Of a stretch of DNA of 64,000 bases, positions 18,069 to 26,218 are shown one piece after another (positions within the stretch are counted from its first letter, which is position 1; every line of letters starts with the position of its first letter). This stretch comes from Celeribacter sp. PS-C1. GTDB taxonomy: Bacteria > Pseudomonadota > Alphaproteobacteria > Rhodobacterales > Rhodobacteraceae. The position numbers and the translations under genes are program-made. The notes below the pieces were generated by a model that was given only the letters and a program-made list of their open reading frames with translations, made no database searches and was not told the DNA's origin. The stretch spans positions 62,001-126,000 of the forward strand of contig NZ_JAHXRW010000005.1 in assembly GCF_019429625.1 (NCBI RefSeq). The letters run 5' to 3'.

Positions 18069-19145
18069 ATGTCCCTACGCTCCTCCCTTTTCTTTGTTCC
18101 TGTTCTCGCGGGCGCACATTTCGCACAAGTCACCGCCGCGCAGGCCGAGGTCCCCAATGTGGTGGCCGACATGGCACCGATTCACTCTCTGGTCGTGCAG
18201 GTGATGGGCGATCTCGCTGAGCCCGCTGTGCTGATGCCGCAGGGTACTTCGCCGCACGGTTATGCGCTGCGTCCCTCCGATGCGCGCGCAGTACAGCAGG
18301 CGGACATCGTGTTCTGGACCGGGCCGAAGATCGAACCCTGGCTTGATGAGGTGATCGACGAGATCGGCGATCAGACGGTCTCTGTGCCGCTCGCAACGGT
18401 TGAGGGAGTGACCGTCTTGGACGTGCGCGAAGGCGCGACCTTTGAACGTCATATGCATGACGAAGACGAGCATTCGGAGGATGCGCATGATCATGACGAT
18501 GAGGAGCATGCGGAAGACGATCATGACGAACACGCACATGAGGCGGAGGATCACGAAGATCATGAGGAACACGATCACGATGCGCACGCCGAGGACGCCC
18601 ATGAGGATCATGACGATCACGACCATGCGGGCGTCGACGACCACGCCTGGCTCGACCCGATGAACGGTCGCGTCTGGCTTGGTGTCATTGCGGAAGAACT
18701 GGCAAAGCTCGACGCGGTGAACGCCGAGACCTACCGCGCCAATGCCAAAGCTGCCCAAGAGGCTCTGGATGTGAAAATCGCAGAGATTCAGGCCGAACTG
18801 GCGCCGCTCTTAGACATGAACTTCATTGTCTTCCATGACGCTTATAACTATTTCGAAAACCGTTTCGGCCTGTCGGCGGCGGGCTCAATCTCGATCAGCG
18901 ACGCCACCACGCCGAGCCCGGCGCGCATTCGTGAAATTCAGAACAGGGTGAAAGAGATCGGCGTTACCTGTGTGTTCTCCGAGCCTCAGTTCAATGCGGG
19001 CCTTGTTAATACTGTGCTTGACGGCACCGAGGCAAAGTCCTCCGTCATCGATCCGCTGGGTGTCGATCTGACTCCGGGGGCGGGTTTCTACGGCGAGTTG
19101 ATGGACTCTCTGGCGGGGGCTTTCACTGCCTGCGCCGAAGATTGA
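18069..19145 (+). CDS. znuA: Zinc ABC transporter substrate-binding protein
   Basis: A 358-residue periplasmic zinc-binding protein with a Sec signal (cleavage near AQA-E, residue 27). Zinc ligands expected in this family are present: His63 in SPHGY, His192 in DHAWLDP, and the histidine of FHDAYNYFE near 258. Residues 128-188 form a long His/Asp/Glu-rich loop typical of ZnuA that scavenges zinc. It is transcribed away from zur with a shared operator. Confidence 0.95.
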   Translation: MSLRSSLFFVPVLAGAHFAQVTAAQAEVPNVVADMAPIHSLVVQVMGDLAEPAVLMPQGTSPHGYALRPSDARAVQQADIVFWTGPKIEPWLDEVIDEIGDQTVSVPLATVEGVTVLDVREGATFERHMHDEDEHSEDAHDHDDEEHAEDDHDEHAHEAEDHEDHEEHDHDAHAEDAHEDHDDHDHAGVDDHAWLDPMNGRVWLGVIAEELAKLDAVNAETYRANAKAAQEALDVKIAEIQAELAPLLDMNFIVFHDAYNYFENRFGLSAAGSISISDATTPSPARIREIQNRVKEIGVTCVFSEPQFNAGLVNTVLDGTEAKSSVIDPLGVDLTPGAGFYGELMDSLAGAFTACAED

Positions 19146-19168
19146 GCAGAATTGAGTATCGAGTAAAA

Positions 19169-19202
19169 AAGGGCGCGGGGCGAGGTCTCGCGCCCTTGTT
19201 TG
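19169..19202 (+). terminator. Terminator after znuA
   Basis: A 9-bp stem pairs AAGGGCGCG (19169-19177) with CGCGCCCTT (19189-19197), with an 11-base loop, followed by a short T-rich tract (TTGTTTG). It lies 24 bases past the znuA stop and closes the zinc locus. Confidence 0.75.
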
Positions 19203-19230
19203 TCGGGGGGGCGCACTTTACATCCAAGGC

Positions 19231-20025
19231 ATGACACTTCGCATCCCCTTTCGCAACGCCCCGCCGCGGGTCAATGTTGTGCGTCTGAACGGCGCGATCA
19301 TGACACGTCAGGGCGGTCTGAATGACCAAAGCCTTGCGCCCGCCATCGAACGCGCCTTTCGCAAAGGTAAACCTTCTGCCGTGGCGCTGTCGATCAATTC
19401 GCCGGGTGGCTCGCCGGTACAGTCGTCCTTGATTGCGGCTCGGATTTCGCGTCTGGCGGCGGAAAAAGAACTGCCTGTCTATGCCTTTGTCGAAGATGTC
19501 GCGGCTTCGGGCGGCTATTGGCTGGCCTGTGCCGCCGACAAGATTTTCGTCGATACAAGCTCCATCGTCGGCTCCATCGGGGTGATCTCTGCGGGCTTTG
19601 GCTTTGATCAATTGATCGCCAAACATGGGATCGAACGTCGGGTCTATACCTCTGGCAAATCGAAAAGCCAGATGGACCCGTTTCGCCCGGAAAACCCCGA
19701 AGATGTGGCGCGGATCAAAGGCCTTCAGGAAGAGATCCACGAGGCCTTCATCCAGCATGTTACCTCTTCACGCGCGGAACGGCTCTCGAAAGAGGTCGAG
19801 CTTTTCGATGGCGCATTCTGGACCGGGGCGAAGGGGGTCGAACTGGGCCTTGCGGATGGTCTCGGCCATCTCGTGCCGAAGATGAAAGAGATTTACGGTG
19901 ACAAGGTGCGTTTGACCGTGTTTGGGCCGAAACGCCCCCTGCTGCGCCGCTTCAGCACCGAGCTGGCCTCCGGGCTGACCGCTCAGGTCGAAGAACAGGC
20001 GCTTTGGGCCAGGTTCGGGCTTTGA
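19231..20025 (+). CDS. S49 family serine peptidase (SppA/SohB-like)
   Basis: A 264-residue peptidase of the signal-peptide-peptidase family. The catalytic serine is Ser93 in VAASGGYW, and the general-base lysine is in SGKSKSQMDPF (Lys143 or Lys145). The oxyanion-side motif SINSPGG is at 54-60. There is no obvious N-terminal signal or membrane anchor, unlike classical SppA, so it may act on the cytoplasmic side of the membrane. It is followed within 5 bases by a tiny zinc-ribbon gene, and then the antiporter. Confidence 0.88.
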   Translation: MTLRIPFRNAPPRVNVVRLNGAIMTRQGGLNDQSLAPAIERAFRKGKPSAVALSINSPGGSPVQSSLIAARISRLAAEKELPVYAFVEDVAASGGYWLACAADKIFVDTSSIVGSIGVISAGFGFDQLIAKHGIERRVYTSGKSKSQMDPFRPENPEDVARIKGLQEEIHEAFIQHVTSSRAERLSKEVELFDGAFWTGAKGVELGLADGLGHLVPKMKEIYGDKVRLTVFGPKRPLLRRFSTELASGLTAQVEEQALWARFGL

Positions 20026-20029
20026 CGTC

Positions 20030-20197
20030 ATGATGTTCAAGGTCATCAGCGTTTTTCTGATCTTCATGATGGTCTTGGCCATCTTCGGGCGCCTGCGCTT
20101 TCCCGGTCAGCAAAAACTCAAAGACATGAAATGCCCCCGCTGCGGGCGTTACAAAATTGGCAAGGGCGCATGCGCCTGTGAAAAAGGCAAACCCTGA
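20030..20197 (+). CDS. 55-residue membrane protein with zinc-ribbon-like cysteines
   Basis: A short ORF of 55 codons starts ATGATG 5 bases after the peptidase stop, and its TGA overlaps the antiporter's ATG. Residues 3-20 are a hydrophobic helix (FKVISVFLIFMMVLAIF), followed by a basic stretch, then CPRCGRYKIGKGACAC, a C-x2-C plus C-x-C pattern like a small zinc ribbon. The coupling on both sides makes it a real gene. I do not recognise a characterised function; it may be a membrane-anchored metal-binding accessory of a neighbour. Confidence 0.75.
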   Translation: MMFKVISVFLIFMMVLAIFGRLRFPGQQKLKDMKCPRCGRYKIGKGACACEKGKP

Positions 20198-21141
20198 TGG
20201 ATTTCATTTACGCGATCGCTGGTTTGGTGCTTTTGCTCGTTGCGGGCGACATGTTGGTGCGCGGTGCGGTGAACCTGTCTCTGCGTCTCGGCATCCCTGC
20301 GCTGATCGTCTCGTTGACCGTTGTGGCCTTTGGCACCTCCGCGCCAGAACTTTTGGTCTCCGTGTCGGCAATTTTGGATGGCGTGCCAGGGCTGGCGCTG
20401 GGCAATGTGATCGGCTCGAACACCGCCAATGTGTTGCTGGTGCTGGGCATCCCTGCGCTGATTTCAACGCTACATGTGATCGACAATTCCACCCGTGCCT
20501 CCTACCTCCAGATGATCGGCGCAACGGTGGTGTTCATCTTGTTGGCGATGCGCGGGCAATTCGACTGGATTGCCGGGATCGTGCTTTTGGCCGCGCTGTT
20601 CTCGATGATCGGTCATGCGATCTATCAGGCGCGCTGTCACCGCGTGGCGCAGCGCGATGTTGAGGAAGAAGAGGTCGAAGGCGCCGATCCCGATATGCCT
20701 TGGCCCAAGATCATCGGCTTTCTCATTGCGGGTCTCATCGGCCTGCCTTTGGGCGCGGATATTCTGGTCGATGCCTCGACCAACATCGCGCGGGATTTTG
20801 GAGTGTCTGAGACCGTCATCGGCTTGACGCTTGTGGCACTTGGTACCTCGCTGCCCGAACTGGCGACCACCGTGATGGCGGCGCTCCGCAAACAAGCCGA
20901 TGTGGCCTTTGGCAACGTCATCGGATCGAACATGTTCAACCTTCTGGGCATCATCGGTGTGTCGAGCTTTGTCGGCACGCTTCCGGTCGATGCTGAGTTG
21001 ATGGGATTCGACATCTGGGTGATGTTGGCAGCCTCGGTTTTGCTTGGCCTTTTCGTCCTCAAACGCATCGACATCACCCGTGTTTGGGGTGTCGTCCTTT
21101 CCGCCCTATATGTCCTCTACGTTTTGGCTGTGCTGAACTGA
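20197..21141 (+). CDS. Calcium/sodium antiporter (YrbG-like, CaCA family)
   Basis: A 314-residue inner-membrane exchanger. It has the two inverted-repeat alpha motifs of the family: VAFGTSAPELLVS with GNVIGSNTANVLL in the first half and VALGTSLPELATT with GNVIGSNMFNLLG in the second. An acidic loop (VEEEEVEGADPD, about 150-165) separates the halves. It would exchange Na+ for Ca2+. Translation is coupled to the preceding 55-residue gene. Confidence 0.92.
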   Translation: MDFIYAIAGLVLLLVAGDMLVRGAVNLSLRLGIPALIVSLTVVAFGTSAPELLVSVSAILDGVPGLALGNVIGSNTANVLLVLGIPALISTLHVIDNSTRASYLQMIGATVVFILLAMRGQFDWIAGIVLLAALFSMIGHAIYQARCHRVAQRDVEEEEVEGADPDMPWPKIIGFLIAGLIGLPLGADILVDASTNIARDFGVSETVIGLTLVALGTSLPELATTVMAALRKQADVAFGNVIGSNMFNLLGIIGVSSFVGTLPVDAELMGFDIWVMLAASVLLGLFVLKRIDITRVWGVVLSALYVLYVLAVLN

Positions 21142-21151
21142 GGAGAGGATT

Positions 21152-21937
21152 TTGAAGGACAAAAGAGCGCTTGTGACAGGGGCGGCGCATCGGCTTGGTC
21201 GGGCTATGGTTTTGGCCTTGGCGGAGGACGGGTTCGATGTCGCGGTGCATTGCAATCGTTCGACCGAGGCGGCGGGGGATCTCGTCTCTGAACTGCGCGC
21301 GATGGGGCGCAAGGCCTCCGTGCTGAAAGCCGATCTTTTGGACGAAGCACAGGTTGAGACACTTGTGCCGCGCGCGGTTGAGGCCTTGGGTGGGCCATTG
21401 ACGCTATTGGTGAACAACGCCTCGATTTTCGAGCAAGACAGCCTGTCGGATGTGACCCGCACAAGCTGGGACCGGCATATGGAAAGCAATCTGCGCGCGC
21501 CTTTCGTGTTGCTACAGGCCTTCGCGTCGCAGGCGCTCGAACCGGTTGTCGACGCGCGAGGGCGCCCTTCGGCGCAGGCCCTTGTGATCAACATGATCGA
21601 CCAGCGTGTGCGCAAACTGACGCCACAGTTCATGAGTTACACTTTGGCCAAATCCGCGCTCTGGACCCTGACCCAAACGGCGGCGCAGGCACTGGCCCCG
21701 AGGGTGCGGGTCAATGGCATCGGGCCGGGGCCGACACTCAAGGGGGCACGGCAGTCGGATGAGGAGTTTGCGGCGCAGCAAAATGCGACGCTTTTGCGGC
21801 GTGGGGCCGAGCCGGAAGACGTCTGTGAAGCACTGCGCTATCTGTTGGGTGCAAGCGCTGTGACCGGGCAATTGATCTGTCCTGATAGCGGGCAACACCT
21901 CGCTTGGGAAACGCCTGATGTGGATGTCGCAGAGTGA
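21152..21937 (+). CDS. SDR family reductase (pteridine-reductase/FolM-like)
   Basis: A 261-residue short-chain reductase. The cofactor loop is TGAAHRLGRA, where the arginine in TGxxxRxG is characteristic of pteridine and dihydromonapterin reductases and suits NADPH. The catalytic Tyr-x3-Lys is YTLAK. It starts at TTG, with AGGAGAG 5 bases upstream; no better start is nearby. It is 10 bases after the antiporter and probably cotranscribed, without an obvious functional link. Could also be a general FabG-like reductase. Confidence 0.8.
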   Translation: MKDKRALVTGAAHRLGRAMVLALAEDGFDVAVHCNRSTEAAGDLVSELRAMGRKASVLKADLLDEAQVETLVPRAVEALGGPLTLLVNNASIFEQDSLSDVTRTSWDRHMESNLRAPFVLLQAFASQALEPVVDARGRPSAQALVINMIDQRVRKLTPQFMSYTLAKSALWTLTQTAAQALAPRVRVNGIGPGPTLKGARQSDEEFAAQQNATLLRRGAEPEDVCEALRYLLGASAVTGQLICPDSGQHLAWETPDVDVAE

Positions 21938-22234
21938 CCCTACGGCAGGGTGCTGCGAAAAGTTTTGCACTGCGGGATCATTTGTTTCAATTCCGTTACT
22001 AAAATGTAAATCATTTCAATGATTTGCGCGTGCAGCAAAAAAATTTCATTTGAAATCAAAATCTTATAAAAGTGACTGTTTTTTGGGCAAACTCACGAAA
22101 GCGCATGGAAACAAGGGAAAATCATAGTTCGCCAAAACTTATAGGCAGGTTTATCCACAGGAATCGTGGATGAGTTTCCTCTTGCCCCCAGTGCGATAAG
22201 ATTGCAGCCAGAGACGGGAATCAGAGACAGGCAG
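21938..22234. other. AT-rich intergenic region upstream of uvrC
   Basis: These 297 bases are clearly more AT-rich than their surroundings. They contain two clean inverted repeats, AAATCAT-TTCA-ATGATTT at 22008-22025 and ATTTCA-TT-TGAAAT at 22043-22056, then a T-run and the DnaA-box sequence at 22151. A weak 5-bp hairpin at 21937-21951 follows the SDR stop. I see no coding signal. It probably holds the uvrC promoter. Confidence 0.6.
22151..22159 (+). promoter_or_regulatory. Perfect DnaA box upstream of uvrC
   Basis: TTATCCACA matches the strict DnaA-box consensus. It lies 75 bases before the uvrC start, and 4 bases later TCGTGGATGA is an imperfect inverted copy. No cluster of further boxes is seen, so this is not an origin. 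A regulatory DnaA site is possible; chance occurrence is also possible. Confidence 0.45.
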
Positions 22235-24124
22235 ATGAGCGAAGAGACGACCCCAAAAGAAAGCGCTTTGGAGAGCAAGGACATCCCGCGCGGTCACAAG
22301 GTGATCGAGGCCTATGTCAAACAGCTCGACGGCTCGCCGGGCGTGTATCGCATGCTCGATTCCGAGCATAACGTGCTCTATGTCGGCAAGGCGAAGAACC
22401 TGAAAAAACGGGTCTCGAACTATGCCCGTCCGCATGGCCATTCGGCGCGGATCGCAAAGATGATTTCCGAGACCTCGCAAATGATGTTCCTGACCACGCG
22501 GACGGAAACAGAGGCGCTTCTCTTAGAGCAAAACCTGATCAAACAGCTCAAGCCGCGCTACAACGTGCTCCTGCGCGACGACAAGTCGTTTCCGAACATC
22601 CTCGTCACTCATGATCACGAATTTCCGCAGATCACCAAACACCGCGGCGCGCGCAAGCGCAAAGGGTCCTATTACGGTCCTTTCGCCTCCGCTTCTTCGG
22701 TCAATCGCACGCTCAATCAGCTGCAAAAGGTGTTTCTTTTGCGGAACTGTTCGGATGTGGATTTCGAGAGCCGCACGCGGCCCTGTTTGCAATATCAGAT
22801 CAAACGCTGCACCGGGCCCTGCGTCGGAAAAATCTCGAAAGAGGATTACGCCGAACTGGTGAATGAGGCGGAGCGGTTTTTGCAAGGGCGGCACTCTGGG
22901 CTTCAGGAAAAGCTGGCCCACGACATGCAGGAGGCCTCCGACGCCATGGAGTTCGAAAAGGCGGCGGGGCTGCGCGACCGCATCCGGGCGCTGACCAATG
23001 TGCAGACCGCCCAAGGCATCAACCCGCGCACCGTGGGAGAGGGCGATGTGATCGGGCTCCATATGGAGGGCGGGCAGGCCTGTGTTCAGGTCTTCTTCAT
23101 CCGCGCGCATCAGAACTGGGGCAACAAAGATTTCTACCCGAAGACCAACGGGGCGGAGGCCGAAGAGGTCTTGGCCGGCTTTATCGGTCAGTTCTACGAA
23201 AAACGCGATCCGCCGCGTCAGTTGATCCTGTCGCATGACATCGAAGAGCGTGATCTGATGGCTGAGGCGCTGTCGGAAAAGGCAGGCAAGAAGATCGAAA
23301 TCCTCGTCCCTCAGCGTGGCGAAAAACAGGAGCTTGTCGCCTCGGCGCTGCGAAATGCGCGCGAAAGTCTGGGGCGCAAAATGTCCGAAGGTGCGACGCA
23401 GGAGAAACTGCTCGAAGGTCTCAAAGAGGCTTTCGACCTGCCGCGTATGCCTGCGCGGGTCGAGGTCTACGACAACTCCCACATTCAGGGCGCGCACGCG
23501 GTCGGCGCGATGATCGTCGCGGGGCCCGAAGGCTTCATGAAGAACCAATACCGCAAATACGACATTCGCGGTGACGACATCACGCCGGGCGATGACTTTG
23601 GCATGATGAAAGAGGTGCTGACGCGCCGATTCAAACGTCTTTTGAAAGATGACCCGGATCGCTCCAGAGGCCTCTGGCCCGATCTCTTGTTGATCGACGG
23701 GGGCGCGGGGCAGGTCTCGGCCGTGCATGAGATCATGGTCGAACAGGGCGTCACAGATGTGCCGATGATCGGCGTGGCCAAGGGCATCGACCGCGATCAG
23801 GGCAAGGAAGAATTCCACCGCATCGGCCACCGCGTCATGGCGCTTCGGCGCAACGATCCGGTGCTCTATTTCATCCAGCGCATGCGTGACGAAGCGCACC
23901 GTTTTGCCATCGGCACCCATCGGGCGAAGCGTTCGAAAGCCATGGGGCTCACGCGGCTCGACGAGGTGCCGGGTGTTGGCGCGACCCGCAAACGGGCGCT
24001 TTTGGCGCATTTCGGCTCGGCCAAGGCGGTGTCGGGCGCGAACCTTGCCGATCTCAAGGCGGTGGACGGAATTTCAGAGAAAGTTGCCCAGACCATCTAC
24101 GACTTCTTCCATGAGAACGGGTGA
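22235..24124 (+). CDS. uvrC: Excinuclease ABC subunit C
   Basis: A 629-residue nucleotide-excision-repair nuclease. I take the ATG giving [10 protein letters not shown]; an in-frame GTG 69 bases upstream adds a poorly conserved extension. The N-terminal GIY-YIG domain (GVYRM and LYVGKA, about 36-55) makes the 3' incision, the UVR motif ([13 protein letters not shown]) binds UvrB, the RNase H-like domain ([19 protein letters not shown]) makes the 5' incision, and two C-terminal helix-hairpin-helix motifs ([13 protein letters not shown]) bind DNA. The four cysteine-type residues near CSDVDF and [13 protein letters not shown] are conserved. Confidence 0.96.
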   Translation: MSEETTPKESALESKDIPRGHKVIEAYVKQLDGSPGVYRMLDSEHNVLYVGKAKNLKKRVSNYARPHGHSARIAKMISETSQMMFLTTRTETEALLLEQNLIKQLKPRYNVLLRDDKSFPNILVTHDHEFPQITKHRGARKRKGSYYGPFASASSVNRTLNQLQKVFLLRNCSDVDFESRTRPCLQYQIKRCTGPCVGKISKEDYAELVNEAERFLQGRHSGLQEKLAHDMQEASDAMEFEKAAGLRDRIRALTNVQTAQGINPRTVGEGDVIGLHMEGGQACVQVFFIRAHQNWGNKDFYPKTNGAEAEEVLAGFIGQFYEKRDPPRQLILSHDIEERDLMAEALSEKAGKKIEILVPQRGEKQELVASALRNARESLGRKMSEGATQEKLLEGLKEAFDLPRMPARVEVYDNSHIQGAHAVGAMIVAGPEGFMKNQYRKYDIRGDDITPGDDFGMMKEVLTRRFKRLLKDDPDRSRGLWPDLLLIDGGAGQVSAVHEIMVEQGVTDVPMIGVAKGIDRDQGKEEFHRIGHRVMALRRNDPVLYFIQRMRDEAHRFAIGTHRAKRSKAMGLTRLDEVPGVGATRKRALLAHFGSAKAVSGANLADLKAVDGISEKVAQTIYDFFHENG

Positions 24125-24142
24125 CGGGGTAAGGAGAGAGCC

Positions 24143-24709
24143 ATGACATGGAACCTGCCCAATATCCTCACCGTCTTCCGGCTGCTTTGCGCGCCGGGGG
24201 TGGCGCTCGTTTTTCTGATCTTGCCGCGCCCAGTCGCCGATTGGGCTGCGCTGATCCTGTTTGCCTCTGCCTCGATCACCGATTTTCTCGACGGCTATCT
24301 GGCGCGCAAATGGGACCAGATGTCGAAATTCGGCGCCATGTTGGACCCGATTGCAGATAAGGCGATGGTGGTCACGGCCATCGCCGTTCTAACCATGTTG
24401 CATGGCGCGAATGCGCTGATCGTCATTCCTGCCGCTTTCATCTTGCTGCGCGAAACCTTTGTCTCCGGCCTGCGGGAATTCTTGGGCGACACTGCCGGGA
24501 CTTTGAAGGTCACGAAACTCGCCAAATGGAAAACCACGGCGCAGATGGTCGCCATCGCGGTGCTTTTTGCTTATGGCGCGACGTCGATGGCGCTGCTCTT
24601 TACGCTGGGTTTGCTAATCTTCTGGATCGCCGGGATTTTGACCGTGATCACCGGCTGGGACTATCTGACCAAAGCCATGCCATATCTGAGAGATCACCAT
24701 GAAGATTGA
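24143..24709 (+). CDS. pgsA: CDP-diacylglycerol-glycerol-3-phosphate 3-phosphatidyltransferase
   Basis: A 188-residue integral membrane enzyme that makes phosphatidylglycerol phosphate. The CDP-alcohol phosphatidyltransferase motif DG-x2-AR-x8-G-x3-D-x3-D is complete (DGYLARKWDQMSKFGAMLDPIADK pattern at about 53-76). About five helices. It starts 18 bases after uvrC with AAGGAGAG before the ATG and overlaps moaD by 11 bases. Confidence 0.95.
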   Translation: MTWNLPNILTVFRLLCAPGVALVFLILPRPVADWAALILFASASITDFLDGYLARKWDQMSKFGAMLDPIADKAMVVTAIAVLTMLHGANALIVIPAAFILLRETFVSGLREFLGDTAGTLKVTKLAKWKTTAQMVAIAVLFAYGATSMALLFTLGLLIFWIAGILTVITGWDYLTKAMPYLRDHHED

Positions 24710-24950
24710 GGTGCTCTATTTCGCATGGGTGCGCGAGCGCATCGGGGAGCCGCGCGAGACGGTAGAGACCGAGGCAGCGACGGTGATGGATCTGATCAAA
24801 GAATTGCGTGCCCGTGAGCCGCGCTATGATCTGGCGTTTTCCGATCTTAAATCCCTGCGCGTGGCGCTGGATCAGGAATTGACCGAGTTCGACGCGTCCT
24901 TGGAAGGCGTGCGCGAGGTGGCGTTTTTTCCGCCCATGACAGGTGGCTAA
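24699..24950 (+). CDS. moaD: Molybdopterin synthase small subunit
   Basis: An 83-residue ubiquitin-like sulfur carrier ending in the essential Gly-Gly (FFPPMTGG), whose C-terminus is thiocarboxylated and donates sulfur to precursor Z. Its first bases overlap pgsA and its end abuts moaE, so the two subunits are made together. Confidence 0.95.
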   Translation: MKIEVLYFAWVRERIGEPRETVETEAATVMDLIKELRAREPRYDLAFSDLKSLRVALDQELTEFDASLEGVREVAFFPPMTGG

Positions 24951-24951
24951 G

Positions 24952-25389
24952 ATGCAGATTTCCGTTCAGTCCGAAGATTTTGATCTCGCCCAAGTGCTAA
25001 AAGGCTTTGGCAAAGCGCCCAACACCGGCGCGACGGTCAGCTTCACGGGTCTGGTGCGCGACGACATGGGCACGCTGGAGCATATGGAAATCGAGCACTA
25101 TCCCGGCATGTGCGAGGCGGCGATCACCAAAATCGCCGAGGAGGCCGCCACGCGGTGGTCACTCACAGATTGCCTTGTGATCCATCGCTATGGCCAACTC
25201 CGCCCCGGCGATCAGATCATGATGGTTGCCACTGCCGCCCGCCACCGGGTCGAGGCGTTTGAGGCGGCCGAATATCTGATGGATTACCTGAAATCCCGCG
25301 CGCCCTTTTGGAAAAAAGAAGTGACGCGCGACGGCGCCGATTGGGTCGCCGCGAAAGATGCCGATGAAGAGGCTTTGAACCGCTGGTGA
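24952..25389 (+). CDS. moaE: Molybdopterin synthase catalytic subunit
   Basis: A 145-residue large subunit of MPT synthase. I use the ATG at MQISVQSEDF; a GTG three codons earlier, overlapping moaD, is also possible. Conserved elements include TGATVSFTGLVRD, HRYGQLRPGD and the catalytic lysine in RAPFWKKE. With MoaD it converts cyclic pyranopterin phosphate to molybdopterin. Confidence 0.94.
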   Translation: MQISVQSEDFDLAQVLKGFGKAPNTGATVSFTGLVRDDMGTLEHMEIEHYPGMCEAAITKIAEEAATRWSLTDCLVIHRYGQLRPGDQIMMVATAARHRVEAFEAAEYLMDYLKSRAPFWKKEVTRDGADWVAAKDADEEALNRW

Positions 25390-25417
25390 GCCAGTAGATT
25401 TTGACCAAGACGAGAAC

Positions 25418-25861
25418 ATGACCATGACCAAACGTATCGCGCTTTCAAGCGACCACGCCGCCATCGAGCTGCGCCAAGCGATTGCCAAACATATCACCGA
25501 ACTGGGCTATGAGGCCGTCGACATTGGCCCGACCACGCCGGAGAGCACGCATTACCCGAAACACGGCCAGGCGGCGGCGGAGCTTGTCGCCTCTGGCGAC
25601 TGTGATCTGGGGATTATCCTGTGCGGCACCGGCCAAGGCATCATGATGGCCGCCAATAAGGTCAAAGGCATCCGTTGCGGTGTCTGTTCCGACAGCTTCT
25701 CCGCCCGCATGATTCGTCAGCACAACGATGCCAACATGCTGTCCATCGGCGCGCGTGTGGTGGGCGAGGGCCTCGCGCTCGACATCGTGGACGCCTATCT
25801 CTCTGCCGAGTTCGAAGGCGGTCGTCACGCCACGCGCGTGGACATGATCGAAGCGGAATAA
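25418..25861 (+). CDS. rpiB: Ribose-5-phosphate isomerase B
   Basis: A 147-residue RpiB/LacAB-type isomerase interconverting ribose 5-phosphate and ribulose 5-phosphate. The phosphate-binding SSDHAAIELR (near 10-19) and active-site LCGTGQGIMMAANK motifs are present; the cysteine in IILCGTG is the usual catalytic base. A second ATG two codons in is equally possible. A strong two-way terminator follows. Confidence 0.93.
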   Translation: MTMTKRIALSSDHAAIELRQAIAKHITELGYEAVDIGPTTPESTHYPKHGQAAAELVASGDCDLGIILCGTGQGIMMAANKVKGIRCGVCSDSFSARMIRQHNDANMLSIGARVVGEGLALDIVDAYLSAEFEGGRHATRVDMIEAE

Positions 25862-25877
25862 GACACGCCCAAAAGAG

Positions 25878-25905
25878 AAAACGCGGGGGAATTACCCCGC
25901 GTTTT
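25878..25905. terminator. Bidirectional terminator between rpiB and the convergent gene
   Basis: An 11-bp perfect stem, AAAACGCGGGG (25878-25888) and CCCCGCGTTTT (25895-25905), with a 6-base loop. The A and T ends make it work on both strands. The stop codon of the convergent minus-strand gene (25892-25894) lies in the loop, so the element is shared with that gene's 3' end. Confidence 0.88.
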
Positions 25906-26218
25906 GCCGTTCAATAAAGGCGCGCAGCTCTTCGGCTTCTTGACGCGCCTCCCGCAGACCTTCCATCGCGGCCCGCAGCTCTGCGTCGGTTTGATTGGCT
26001 TGGTTGGTCAGCTCGGATTCGCGCTGCTGGTAATAGGAAATCGCCTGATCGCGCTGTTCCTCGGCCTCATGCAATTGCTGCGCCATATTGTCGAGATCGT
26101 TCATCTCGCCCTGACCCACCCGCACAAAGCGATGGATCAGCCAATGCGAAAACCAGCCCAGCAAAAAGGCGATAAAGAGCACGACCGCAGTCGCGATGAT
26201 CAATTCGGTTCTGTTCAT
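25892..26218 (-). CDS. Small membrane protein with coiled coil
   Basis: A 108-residue protein of unknown function. Residues 6-28 form one membrane helix (ELIIATAVVLFIAFLLGW), followed by a long Glu/Gln/Arg-rich region (about 38-105) that should form a coiled coil in the cytoplasm or periplasm. Its start overlaps the stop of the OmpA-like gene upstream (ATGA), so the two proteins are made together and may interact in the envelope. Confidence 0.8.
   Translation of the reverse strand: MNRTELIIATAVVLFIAFLLGWFSHWLIHRFVRVGQGEMNDLDNMAQQLHEAEEQRDQAISYYQQRESELTNQANQTDAELRAAMEGLREARQEAEELRAFIERQNAG

Noticed and set aside
22121-22145. Possible alphaproteobacterial LexA site (GTTC-N7-GTTC) before uvrC
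   Set aside because: Only the first GTTC is present; the second half-site is not.
22008-22168. Replication origin
   Set aside because: Only one perfect DnaA box, no cluster, and no parAB, dnaA or hemE neighbours.
22523-24010. A 495-codon antisense frame inside uvrC
   Set aside because: Same composition bias, no motif; uvrC on the plus strand has all its domains.
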